NCBI RefSeq assembly: GCF_014634745.1
Contig: NZ_BMBP01000006.1
Span: 38,306-102,305 of the forward strand
Length of the DNA: 64,000 nt
Source: Leuconostoc pseudomesenteroides KCTC 3652
GTDB taxonomy: Bacteria; Bacillota; Bacilli; Lactobacillales; Lactobacillaceae
Reading direction: 5' to 3'
The position numbers and the translations under genes are program-made. Below are positions 21,842 to 30,120 of the stretch, one piece after another (position 1 is the stretch's first letter; every line of letters begins with the position of its first letter). The notes beneath the pieces were generated by a model. That model was not told the DNA's origin. It ran no database searches and saw only the letters and a list, made by a program, of their open reading frames with translations.

Positions 21842-21964
21842 ATGACAGAAAAATTAGACATTGCCTCAGCGGCTCGCAAGTTGAAAAGTCCTAATATTAA
21901 GACGCGTAAGCGTGCTCTAAAGGCAATTCATGACCTTGCCCGTCAAAAAACAGTTTCTAAGTAA
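21842..21964 (+). CDS. 40-aa basic protein, possible metal-homeostasis microprotein
   Basis: MTEKLDIASAARKLKSPNI begins a 40-residue, strongly basic, helix-prone protein (segment IKTRKRALKAIHDLARQK). GGAGAT lies 8 nt before ATG 21842. An in-frame TTG at 21782 would give 60 residues but has no ribosome site. From memory it resembles tiny Lactobacillales proteins annotated as putative metal homeostasis proteins; that name rests on weak evidence. It occupies the position between uvrA and yvcK where rapZ often lies. It has its own promoter and terminator. Confidence 0.65.
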   Translation: MTEKLDIASAARKLKSPNIKTRKRALKAIHDLARQKTVSK

Positions 21965-21970
21965 CAGGTA

Positions 21971-22001
21971 GTCGTCCTACAAAATTGTGGGGCGACTTTT
22001 T
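21971..22001 (+). terminator. Rho-independent terminator after the 40-aa gene
   Basis: GTCGTCCTACAA (21971-21982) pairs with TTGTGGGGCGAC (21985-21996) with G-T wobbles, followed by five Ts. The T tract runs directly into TGTTAAAAT (22003-22011), a possible extended -10 for yvcK. Confidence 0.82.
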
Positions 22002-22040
22002 GTGTTAAAATGAAGTTAGTTTTTGGAAAGGTTAAAAAAT

Positions 22041-23009
22041 ATGAACCCTAAAATCGTGATTATTGGTGGCGGTTCCGGTTTGCCAGTTATCATTAAGCCT
22101 CTAGTCAGAGAAGCGGTTGATTTATCGGCCGTGGTGACTGTTGCTGATGATGGTGGCTCGAGCGGACTGCTAAGAGATTACATTAATATCGTGCCACCAG
22201 GTGATATTCGTAATATTTTGGTGGCAATGGCCGATGTCGATCCAGAAATATTAAAGCTCCTACAATATCGTTTTCATGCAGAAGACGAATTCTTCGCTGA
22301 ACATGCTGTGGGTAATTTAATTATTGCTGCGATGACGGAAATGCAGGGTAACATTTTTGATGCTGTGCAACGGTTAGCAACGTTTTTGCACGTCTGTGGT
22401 CACGTCTATCCTGTTTCAAATGAGCCGTTAGTTTTACATGCAGAATTTAAAAATGGATCGACTTTGGCGGGTGAGTCTGAAATTACGCATGCGCATCAAA
22501 CAATTGATCATGTGTGGGTCACTGGTGATGAACCAGGTGAGGAACCGAAAGCAGCACCGGAAGTTGTGACAGCAATTATGAACGCTGACATGGTAGTGTA
22601 TGGGCCGGGTAGCTTGTTTACTTCGATTTTACCAAATGTTGTGGTGCCAGAAGTGAGACAGGCTCTCCAGCAAACATCAGCCAAACAAGTCTATATTGCT
22701 AATATCATGACGCAAAAAGGCGAAACAGATGCCTATACAGATGCACAACATTTGCTAGCCCTTAATGCACATATTGGTGCACCCGTTGTTAATTATGTTG
22801 TTTCAAATAGTAAAAAGGTACCAGACGATTTCGTTGATTTTCAGAAGTGGAATGAGATTTCGAAACAAGTTAAACTTGATGAATCAGCTGTAAAGGTTCA
22901 GGGCGCTCAGCAAATTGCGGGTGATTTTTTGCAATTACGTGATGCTGGGGCCTTCCATGATGGTCAAAAGATTGCTGATAAGTTGATGGAAATTTTAGGA
23001 AAAAAATAG
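22041..23009 (+). CDS. yvcK: YvcK/GlmR gluconeogenesis factor (CofD-like)
   Basis: 322 residues. N-terminal nucleotide-binding loop IGGGSGLPVIIKPL and VADDGGSSGLLRDY, the family hallmark, plus the GPGSLFTSILPNVVVPEV segment. YvcK (GlmR) binds UDP-GlcNAc and is needed for correct carbon flow into peptidoglycan in Bacillus. The TTG at 22023 is in frame, but GAAAGG followed by 9 nt and ATG 22041 is preferred. Followed without gap by whiA, as in many Firmicutes; rapZ, which commonly precedes it, is not here. Confidence 0.93.
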   Translation: MNPKIVIIGGGSGLPVIIKPLVREAVDLSAVVTVADDGGSSGLLRDYINIVPPGDIRNILVAMADVDPEILKLLQYRFHAEDEFFAEHAVGNLIIAAMTEMQGNIFDAVQRLATFLHVCGHVYPVSNEPLVLHAEFKNGSTLAGESEITHAHQTIDHVWVTGDEPGEEPKAAPEVVTAIMNADMVVYGPGSLFTSILPNVVVPEVRQALQQTSAKQVYIANIMTQKGETDAYTDAQHLLALNAHIGAPVVNYVVSNSKKVPDDFVDFQKWNEISKQVKLDESAVKVQGAQQIAGDFLQLRDAGAFHDGQKIADKLMEILGKK

Positions 23010-23954
23010 ATGTCTTACGCTGCTGAAGTAAAAAAGGAACTAACTGGTTTGATTGTGCATGGCGGTAATGCCAAGGCAGAGTTATCGGCACTCATGCGCA
23101 TGAATGGCGTCAGCACACTCGGGCTAGATCAAAGCATTCGCGTTCAGACCGAAAATGCGGCAATTGCTAGACGCATTTACACGCTTTTAAAACAAAGTTA
23201 TGATAATGTTGAGGTCGAAGTGACAGTCAGTGATCACAACCATTTGTCTCGACATAAGTCATACGGTGTATTGTTGAAAAGCCAGATCGATGATGTGCTA
23301 AATGACCTTGGGGTTGATCCTTTTGGTCTTCATCCAGAGATTCCATCGCGTCTTCTAAATCAAGTCGATAAAAAAAGATCTTTTTTACGTGGCGCTTTTT
23401 TGGCGACGGGTTCTGTCAATTCGCCGGAAAAAGCAAATTATCATTTAGAAATCTATACGACACATGAAGAACTAGGCGAGCAACTTTTGATAATGATGTC
23501 CGGGTTTGATTTGCCAGCCAAAATGACTGATCGCGGTAATGGTTTCATTGTCTATTTAAAACGTGCTGAGAAAATTGTTGATTTTTTACAAACTATCGGT
23601 GCAACGCAATCTATGCTGAGATTTGAAGACATTAGAATGATGCGTGATATGAGAAATTCGGTGAATCGGTTAGTCAATGCTGAAACAGCCAACATGCAAA
23701 AAACGGCGATTGCCGCTAATAAGCAGGTGTCACAAATTCAGACGATTGCAAAGCAAATCGGTGGTTTGGATTTTCTGCCCCAAAAGCTTCGAGAAGTGGC
23801 ACAGGCGAGACTAGATAATCCGGATGAATCATTGGCAGAACTAGGTGAAATGTTAGAAATTAGTAAATCAGGTGTTAATCATCGTATGCGAAAATTAAAA
23901 CAATTGGCAGAAATGATTGAAGCTGGTGAAGCGTATGATTTGACTAAATTGTAA
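23010..23954 (+). CDS. whiA: WhiA, DNA-binding protein with LAGLIDADG-like fold
   Basis: 314 residues starting [14 protein letters not shown], typical for WhiA. The N-terminal LAGLIDADG-like part contains [21 protein letters not shown]; the C-terminal helix-turn-helix includes [22 protein letters not shown]. WhiA affects cell division and chromosome segregation in Bacillus and sporulation in Streptomyces. The start ATG follows the yvcK stop without a gap, indicating coupling. A CIRCE-like element begins 4 nt after its stop. Confidence 0.95.
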   Translation: MSYAAEVKKELTGLIVHGGNAKAELSALMRMNGVSTLGLDQSIRVQTENAAIARRIYTLLKQSYDNVEVEVTVSDHNHLSRHKSYGVLLKSQIDDVLNDLGVDPFGLHPEIPSRLLNQVDKKRSFLRGAFLATGSVNSPEKANYHLEIYTTHEELGEQLLIMMSGFDLPAKMTDRGNGFIVYLKRAEKIVDFLQTIGATQSMLRFEDIRMMRDMRNSVNRLVNAETANMQKTAIAANKQVSQIQTIAKQIGGLDFLPQKLREVAQARLDNPDESLAELGEMLEISKSGVNHRMRKLKQLAEMIEAGEAYDLTKL

Positions 23955-23958
23955 ATTT

Positions 23959-23988
23959 TTAGCACTCACGCTGTTAATGTGCTAAAAT
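23959..23988 (+). promoter_or_regulatory. CIRCE-like (HrcA) operator and promoter of clpP
   Basis: Left half TTAGCACTC (23959-23967, perfect), 9-nt spacer, right half ATGTGCTAA (23977-23985, 7 of 9 to GAGTGCTAA). Spacing and sequence fit the CIRCE operator of HrcA. A -10-like TAAAAT (23983-23988) overlaps the right half. The repeat could also act as a weak terminator of whiA, but it lacks a T tract. Confidence 0.75.
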
Positions 23989-24040
23989 AATAATAAGTTA
24001 ATTATTTGAATTAACCAAGCTAGGATACGAGGTAAAATTT

Positions 24041-24643
24041 ATGTGGCCCGGAGTTATTGAACAAACTGCAAATGGACGTGAAAACTATGATTTACCATCA
24101 CGTTTATTAAAAGATCGTATTATTTTGGTTCAAGGAGAAGTCGAAGATAGTATGGCAACCTCGATTGTTGCTCAGTTACTATTTTTGGAAGCTCAAGATC
24201 CAAACAAAGAAATTTCAATGTATATCAACTCACCAGGTGGTTCTGTTACAGCCGGACTATCGATTACTGACACAATGAACTTTATTAAGGCGCCGGTAAC
24301 AACAATCGTGATGGGCCTTGCGGCATCAATGGGTACTATTATTGCTGCTTCAGGTGAAAAAGGTCATCGTTATATGTTGCCAAATGCCGAGTATTTAATT
24401 CATCAGCCAATGGGTGGTGCTGCCGGTGGCACACAACAGACAGACATGGCAATTATTGCTGAACAATTGACCAAAACACGTGCAAAGTTGAACAAAATTT
24501 TGGCTGATGCTTCTGGTAAAGATTTGGATCAAATCGCGCACGATACTGAACGTGATAACTGGATGAGTGCCGAAGAGACATTGGAATACGGCTTTATTGA
24601 CGGTATTTTAACAAAGTCTGGTGATAAGCCTATCTCAAAATAA
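24041..24643 (+). CDS. clpP: ATP-dependent Clp protease proteolytic subunit
   Basis: 200 residues. Catalytic triad Ser96 (GLAASMGT), His121 (LIHQPMGG) and Asp172 (ERDNWMS). It forms the tetradecameric chamber that degrades proteins unfolded by ClpC/ClpE/ClpX. GAGG lies about 10 nt before ATG 24041. A CIRCE-like element, not an obvious CtsR box, sits upstream, implying heat-shock control by HrcA. A terminator follows at 24646. Confidence 0.97.
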   Translation: MWPGVIEQTANGRENYDLPSRLLKDRIILVQGEVEDSMATSIVAQLLFLEAQDPNKEISMYINSPGGSVTAGLSITDTMNFIKAPVTTIVMGLAASMGTIIAASGEKGHRYMLPNAEYLIHQPMGGAAGGTQQTDMAIIAEQLTKTRAKLNKILADASGKDLDQIAHDTERDNWMSAEETLEYGFIDGILTKSGDKPISK

Positions 24644-24645
24644 AA

Positions 24646-24666
24646 ACAACCGAGAGGTTGTTTTTT
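24646..24666 (+). terminator. Rho-independent terminator after clpP
   Basis: ACAACC (24646-24651), GAGA loop, GGTTGT (24656-24661), six Ts. Confidence 0.85.
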
Positions 24667-25956
<1,290 letters not shown>

Positions 25957-25985
25957 TTGAGCATTTTTTTACAAATACAACTATT

Positions 25986-26016
25986 AAATTCCCAGACTAG
26001 ACCTCTGGGAATTTTT
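25986..26016 (+). terminator. Rho-independent terminator after ldhD
   Basis: AAATTCCCAGA (25986-25996) and TCTGGGAATTT (26004-26014), 11 perfect pairs, 7-nt loop, five Ts. Confidence 0.88.
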
Positions 26017-26027
26017 ATGCGGAGTAC

Positions 26028-26055
26028 TTGTGAAATAATAATCAAGTGATATAAT
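26028..26055 (+). promoter_or_regulatory. promoter of the EIIC-type permease gene
   Basis: TTGTGA (26028-26033), 16-nt spacer, TATAAT (26050-26055) with an extended TGA (26047-26049). Confidence 0.7.
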
Positions 26056-26133
26056 TGTTAGTGTAATATACTTATGTGCTGTGGTGTTGAGATAGTGGGA
26101 GACATCACAAGCGTTGGAAAGAGGAAGTTTGAT

Positions 26134-27372
26134 ATGACTATCAAAGCAGACGGCCAGAAATGGTCATCGAAAGCGTCGCAGGAAGTTCGGAATGAAGCTT
26201 ATGCACGCAAAGCCAAAGAAAATGCGCCCGTAGCATTTAGCGGCCAAACAAATTTACATTTAAAGGATTTTTTCTTTAAAGTACTATCTGGATCAGCCCA
26301 AGGAATTTTGATTGGTGTTTTGCCATCAGCTGTGATGAAGTACATTATTCAGTATTCAGGTTTAGGGACAACTGCTTTTGGTGCTAACTTGAGTGCTATT
26401 CTAACTTTGTTTACATCGTTGATTCCGTTCTTAATTGGTATGGCTGTTGCTTTACAATTTAAGATGAAGAGCTTGGATGTTGGTGTTGTGGCTATTGCAA
26501 CGGCGGTGGCATCTGGCTCAATCAAGTGGGCAGTTGCACCAGCAGGGTTTGTTAATCCAGTCACTGGCTTGAAATCGGTTGCACCGGCAAACGTATACAT
26601 CGCCAGTGGTGCTGGTGATGTTATCAATGCTATGATTGTGTCTGCGATTGCTGTTTTTGTGACATGGTTGGTAGCCCGCTATTTGAAAGGATTTGGTTCA
26701 GTTGCCATCATTTTGAGCCCAATTATTGTTGGTGGTGGTGTTGGATTAATTGGAAAATCAATTGCACCATACGTTGGTGATATTACGACTTGGATTGGTA
26801 ACTTGGTTGAAACATTTACCAAGTTAGCCCCAATCCCAATGGCGATGTTAATTGCAATGGCGTTCGCCATTATCATCATCACACCTGTGTCAACTGTTGG
26901 TATTGCCTTGGCAATTAGTTTGTCTGGTATTGGTTCTGGTGCCGCTGCAATGGGAGTTGTTGCTACGACTATTGTCTTGCTAATTAATTCTTGGAAGGTG
27001 AACAAGCCTGGTGTGACGGTTGCAATTGCTTTGGGTGCTATGAAAGGTATGATGCCTTCTGTATTTGCTAAGCCTGTGACAATGTTGCCATTCTTATTGA
27101 CAGCGGCAATTTCAGGTATTCCAGTAGCGCTATTTAATATTCAAGGCACACCAACAACCGCTGGATTTGGTTACATTGGTTTGGTTTCACCAATTCAATC
27201 AATGGTTAAAGATGCTGCAGTGCCATCATCAGTGATGAATAACTTTATCAATCCGTTTGTGGCAATTATTGCATGGTTGGTCATTCCAGTGATTGCAGGG
27301 TTCATTGCACAATTTGTCTTCAGTAAGTTATTGAAATTATATACACCTATGGATTTCCAACAAGATTTATAA
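26134..27372 (+). CDS. PTS sugar transporter EIIC-type membrane protein (PTS_EIIC_2-like)
   Basis: 412 residues: a charged N-terminal stretch of about 50 residues, then about ten hydrophobic helices rich in Gly, Ala and Ile. The GVLPSAVMKYI, GGGVGLIGKSIAP and NIQGTPTTAGFGYIGLVSPI segments match what I recall of the stand-alone EIIC-like family (PTS_EIIC_2). No EIIA, EIIB or cysteine phosphorylation site is encoded here or nearby, so PTS-type sugar phosphorylation is doubtful. ATG 26134 follows GAGGAAG; an upstream in-frame ATG at 26074 lacks a site. Substrate unknown. Confidence 0.8.
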   Translation: MTIKADGQKWSSKASQEVRNEAYARKAKENAPVAFSGQTNLHLKDFFFKVLSGSAQGILIGVLPSAVMKYIIQYSGLGTTAFGANLSAILTLFTSLIPFLIGMAVALQFKMKSLDVGVVAIATAVASGSIKWAVAPAGFVNPVTGLKSVAPANVYIASGAGDVINAMIVSAIAVFVTWLVARYLKGFGSVAIILSPIIVGGGVGLIGKSIAPYVGDITTWIGNLVETFTKLAPIPMAMLIAMAFAIIIITPVSTVGIALAISLSGIGSGAAAMGVVATTIVLLINSWKVNKPGVTVAIALGAMKGMMPSVFAKPVTMLPFLLTAAISGIPVALFNIQGTPTTAGFGYIGLVSPIQSMVKDAAVPSSVMNNFINPFVAIIAWLVIPVIAGFIAQFVFSKLLKLYTPMDFQQDL

Positions 27373-27383
27373 TTTACAATAAA

Positions 27384-27417
27384 AAAATACAATGGTTTAG
27401 CAAAGCCATTGTATTTT
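27384..27417 (+). terminator. strong terminator abutting tRNA-Ala
   Basis: A run of As plus TACAATGG (27388-27395) pairs with CCATTGTA and four Ts (27406-27417); with the inner pairs the stem is ~15 bp. It ends at 27417, directly before the first base of the tRNA gene. Confidence 0.8.
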
Positions 27418-27488
27418 GGGGCTATAGTATAGAGGGAGTACGGCTGGTTCGCAATCAGCAAACACGGGTTCGATTCCCGTTAGCTCCA
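27418..27488 (+). tRNA. tRNA-Ala (anticodon CGC)
   Basis: Cloverleaf by eye: acceptor GGGGCTA/TAGCTCC, containing the alanine identity pair G3-U70. D arm GTAT/GTAC with a GG-containing loop; anticodon stem GCTGG/TCAGC with loop TTCGCAA (anticodon CGC, reads GCG); T arm ACGGG TTCGATT CCCGT; discriminator A. CCA is not encoded. Single gene with no obvious promoter of its own; a terminator follows at 27499. Confidence 0.93.
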
Positions 27489-27498
27489 ATTAAATTAG

Positions 27499-27534
27499 GC
27501 TGCTTTACCGTTATTGTCGGTAAGCAGCTTTTTT
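27499..27534 (+). terminator. terminator after tRNA-Ala
   Basis: GCTGCTTTACCG (27499-27510) pairs with CGGTAAGCAGC (27518-27528), one bulged base, then six Ts. Confidence 0.87.
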
Positions 27535-27591
27535 GATTGTCAAACATTGATTCGATTGAAATCCAATACTGTAGTATTAATCTTGCCAAAC

Positions 27592-27615
27592 ATAAAAAAA
27601 GCAATGGCACTGCTT
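27592..27615 (-). terminator. terminator of the VOC-family gene
   Basis: On the minus strand AAGCA (27615-27611), 7-nt loop, TGCTT (27603-27599), then a T tract. Short stem but well placed just after the stop at 27620. Confidence 0.65.
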
Positions 27616-27619
27616 GGTT

Positions 27620-28462
27620 TCACATCTGGTTGGCATAGTCTTCATTAATCAATAATCGGCTACCAAAAGGATCTACCAAACAAATCTGACTTGATTGCGT
27701 TGAGTGATTTTGGTCGTGGAGTGAATGTTGTAATATTGTAAAAAGTTGTTTGTCAACTAAAATTGTCCAATCGACTAAACCATTTTCATCAGAGCGCCGT
27801 CGTGCCACGTTGGGTCCAAACCATGTATTATAGGCGTGGTGATGATGGTAGGCATTGTGAGCGTAAAAGTGTGCGCTCTCCGTTATTTTTGCAGTTAATG
27901 ACATTTGTAACATAGTGATAAAAAACGCATCGCCTTTATGAACACTATCTCCCACGAAGTGTAGGTGGCCGATCGTCATACCAACAGGAAATCCCGACCA
28001 ATCGGCTTGCTTAGTCTGTAATAGGCTTAAGACATCTACTGCTTTCGTACCCATTTTGACGAACCCTTGGTCCCATTCCCACAGTTCTGTCGGTCGATCG
28101 TGATAGAGTTCAATGCCGTTGCCATTGGGATCATTTAAATAGAATGCTTCACTGACATCGTGGTCTCCCGTGCCTAACGGATATTCGGACAAAATTAACC
28201 GTTCTATCAAACTTGCTAAACTCGCTTTATCTGGGAAAAGCAACGCAAAATGATACAATCCTTGTCGTTGCTTTAATGGCTTACGTCCAGTAAATGTTAA
28301 GGTTAGGAAAGGCTGATCTTGATTAGTGAAGGCATAAGAAAACTGATTTTTCGCTTTCTTTCGTTCGACAAGTCCTAACATGTCACGATAAAAGCTACGC
28401 ATATTTTGTTCATCATCTGCCAACAGGGTGATGTGGGCAATTTTATAATTTACGTTAAACAT
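27620..28462 (-). CDS. VOC-family (glyoxalase/ring-cleavage dioxygenase-like) protein
   Basis: 280 residues with two tandem vicinal-oxygen-chelate modules. The first contains ITLLADDEQNMRSFYRDMLGL, LYHFALLF and FYLNDPNGNGIELYHDRP; the second contains IGHLHFVGDS and ICLVDPFGSRLLI. Metal ligands expected from the family are the His of IAHITLL, His of YHFALL, Glu of IELYHD and the second-module His. This resembles Bacillus CatE-like proteins. ATG 28462 has GGAG about 6 nt upstream. Substrate unknown; catechol cleavage or thiol-dependent detoxification are both possible. Confidence 0.8.
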   Translation of the reverse strand: MFNVNYKIAHITLLADDEQNMRSFYRDMLGLVERKKAKNQFSYAFTNQDQPFLTLTFTGRKPLKQRQGLYHFALLFPDKASLASLIERLILSEYPLGTGDHDVSEAFYLNDPNGNGIELYHDRPTELWEWDQGFVKMGTKAVDVLSLLQTKQADWSGFPVGMTIGHLHFVGDSVHKGDAFFITMLQMSLTAKITESAHFYAHNAYHHHHAYNTWFGPNVARRRSDENGLVDWTILVDKQLFTILQHSLHDQNHSTQSSQICLVDPFGSRLLINEDYANQM

Positions 28463-28492
28463 ACAATCTCCTACCACTTACTATTTATTAGT

Positions 28493-28521
28493 ATAATAAT
28501 ATAACTAGTTAATTTTGTCTA
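28493..28521 (-). promoter_or_regulatory. promoter of the VOC-family gene
   Basis: Read on the minus strand: TAGACA (28521-28516), 17-nt spacer, TATTAT (28498-28493), giving a leader of about 25 nt before ATG 28462. Confidence 0.6.
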
Positions 28522-28576
28522 GGTTTTAAGAGATTTAACCATTAATCTACGAATAAATAAAAAATTAAATCAGGGC

Positions 28577-28624
28577 TTGACGGAAATAAAATGACTGTTA
28601 TAATAATATTGTAAGCGTTTTCAT
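28577..28624 (+). promoter_or_regulatory. strong promoter with perfect cre (CcpA) site over the start point
   Basis: TTGACG (28577-28582), 16-nt spacer, extended -10 TGTTATAAT (28596-28604). The cre TTGTAAGCGTTTTCAT (28609-28624) matches all 16 positions of WTGNAARCGNWWWCAW and covers the expected start point (~28611), a position at which CcpA usually represses. Confidence 0.85.
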
Positions 28625-28735
28625 GTGTGATTCGTTTATAGTCTGATACCGTACAATCAGATTACTCCTTAAACAGCACAACACTGTGCAAATAGATCAA
28701 CAATGAGACTGACAAATTCATTGTTGATTTTTTAT
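28611..28735 (+). ncRNA. candidate CcpA-controlled small RNA, ~125 nt
   Basis: A transcription unit without a convincing reading frame; the only ATG gives 7 codons and has no ribosome site. It starts at the 28577-28604 promoter and ends at a strong terminator (ATCAACAATGA 28696-28706 / TCATTGTTGAT 28718-28728, then six Ts). Inside are hairpin 1 TCTGAT/ATCAGA (28642-28661), a single-stranded linker containing CTCCTT (28665-28670), and hairpin 2 GCACA/TGTGC (28676-28689). CUCCUU is complementary to Shine-Dalgarno sequences, as in several trans-acting sRNAs of Firmicutes. It could alternatively be an attenuated leader of the downstream secreted-protein gene, 124 nt away. I do not recognise it as a known RNA family. 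Confidence 0.6.
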
Positions 28736-28746
28736 TTTAATAATAA

Positions 28747-28775
28747 TTGTTATTTTTCCTTATATAGTATACAAA
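28747..28775 (+). promoter_or_regulatory. possible own promoter of the secreted lysozyme-like gene
   Basis: TTGTTA (28747-28752), 17-nt spacer, TACAAA (28770-28775), in very AT-rich DNA. Plausible but weak. Confidence 0.35.
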
Positions 28776-28858
28776 TTATTGTTAAATTGTTTATTATGTA
28801 TTTTTGGTCTACGTTTTTGTTAATTTTCGTAACGCCCATGTAACATAAACAAGGCACA

Positions 28859-29509
28859 ATGGAAGACATGATAAAGAGAATATTGATTGCAAGCGCTACA
28901 ATGACGGGAGTTGCATTGGGTGCATTGGGAACACAACTACAAACAGAAAATCAGCCAACTGATGCTGCAAGTCTTGACCAAAAAGTCGACGTCAAAGCAG
29001 TTGACGCGGCTGCTGAATCATTGGCTGATGTTAAGATGATTTCATTGCCTAAGGCACAAGTGCCAAAGCCTTCAGAAAAAGTTGACGACAAGACTAAAGA
29101 TCAGCCAGTGGCTACATCTGAAACAGCAACGGCTCAAAGTGACGCTAATCAGGCACCAACAGTAACTGAGGTTAGCACTAATGCTAATACAAACAACACG
29201 GATAATGTTTCATCAGTCGCTAATAGTCAAGCCACAGTGACAGCGGTATCGCAACCCGCTACGCCAGCAGTATCCGCCGACATTCAGTGGTTGATTCAAC
29301 GCGAAAGTGGTGGCAATCCAAATGCTCAAAACGGTCCATATTATGGTATTGGTCAATTAACTGAAGCATATTACGCGCAATATGTTCCTGGTCAAGATTA
29401 CCGTGGTAATTACGCTGTTCAGTTAGAAGCTATGCAAAAATACATTGCCGCTCGATATGGTTCAGTAGCTAATGCAATTGCACATTGGCAAGCCAATAAT
29501 TGGTATTAA
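28859..29509 (+). CDS. secreted lysozyme-like / aggregation-promoting-factor-like protein
   Basis: 216 residues. N-terminal signal peptide (IKRILIASATMTGVALGALG), a low-complexity linker rich in Thr, Ala, Asn and Val (about 30-140), and a C-terminal domain of ~75 residues starting IQWLIQRESGGNPNAQN and ending AHWQANNWY. The RESGGNP..YYGIGQL pattern is that of the transglycosylase-like C-terminal domain of Lactobacillus Apf and related muramidases; the Glu is the expected catalytic acid. Start 28859 has AAGG 4 nt upstream; ATG 28868 would give a cleaner signal peptide and is an alternative. Exported and probably wall-associated. Confidence 0.82.
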   Translation: MEDMIKRILIASATMTGVALGALGTQLQTENQPTDAASLDQKVDVKAVDAAAESLADVKMISLPKAQVPKPSEKVDDKTKDQPVATSETATAQSDANQAPTVTEVSTNANTNNTDNVSSVANSQATVTAVSQPATPAVSADIQWLIQRESGGNPNAQNGPYYGIGQLTEAYYAQYVPGQDYRGNYAVQLEAMQKYIAARYGSVANAIAHWQANNWY

Positions 29510-29518
29510 TAAACGTGT

Positions 29519-29548
29519 AACCCGTCTTACGGGTTTTTTTGTTATAAT
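29519..29548 (+). terminator. terminator fused to the yqeG promoter
   Basis: AACCCG (29519-29524), loop TCTTA, CGGGTT (29530-29535) and a T run to 29540, which continues directly into extended -10 TGTTATAAT (29540-29548) of the yqeG operon. Confidence 0.8.
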
Positions 29549-29574
29549 AGATAAAGAAACAAACGAGATGAAAG

Positions 29575-30120
29575 ATGGATACGATGCGCTTAGAACACTT
29601 TACACCGACATATATGGTCGAACGAATATATGATTTAACAGTCGATGATTTGAAGGCGCATGGAATTAAAACAGTGCTCGCAGATTTAGACAATACATTG
29701 CTGGCATGGAACAATCCTGAGGGTACGCCCGAATTACGTCAATGGTTACAGGACCTACGTGATGGCGGTATTGAACTAATTGTAGTATCAAACAATACGA
29801 CAAAACGAGTGGCTAAAGCAGTTGCACCATTGAACGTCAATTTTGTTTCATGGTCGCTAAAGCCATTGCCGCGTGGCATACTACACATACTAAGAACTCA
29901 TCATCTTAAGCGCGATGAAGTAATTATGGTTGGCGATCAAATGCTAACTGACGTTTGGGCTGCACACAGTGCTGGCATTAGAAGTGTTTTAGTTCAACGT
30001 CTAATCGAGTCGGATATGTGGCAAACATGGCTTAATCGCAGTATTGAAAAGTACATTAAGAAAATTGTCTTTAAAGCACATCCATATTTAAAATGGGAGA
30101 AAACATTACGTGACAACTGA
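29575..30120 (+). CDS. yqeG: YqeG family HAD IIIA-type phosphatase
   Basis: 181 residues with the HAD motif I VLADLDNTLLAW (DxDNT), motif II VVSNNT and motif III GDQMLTDVWAAHSAG. The conserved cluster order yqeG-yqeH-yhbY-nadD-yqeK supports the name. Substrate not established; phosphatidylglycerophosphate phosphatase activity is known for some homologues in other lineages. ATG 29584 is a possible alternative start. Overlaps yqeH by 11 nt. Confidence 0.9.
   Translation: MDTMRLEHFTPTYMVERIYDLTVDDLKAHGIKTVLADLDNTLLAWNNPEGTPELRQWLQDLRDGGIELIVVSNNTTKRVAKAVAPLNVNFVSWSLKPLPRGILHILRTHHLKRDEVIMVGDQMLTDVWAAHSAGIRSVLVQRLIESDMWQTWLNRSIEKYIKKIVFKAHPYLKWEKTLRDN

Noticed and set aside
28642..28735. T-box or other known riboswitch before the secreted lysozyme-like gene
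   Set aside because: No T-box sequence (UGGNACC-type) or known aptamer core; two simple hairpins and a terminator fit an sRNA better.
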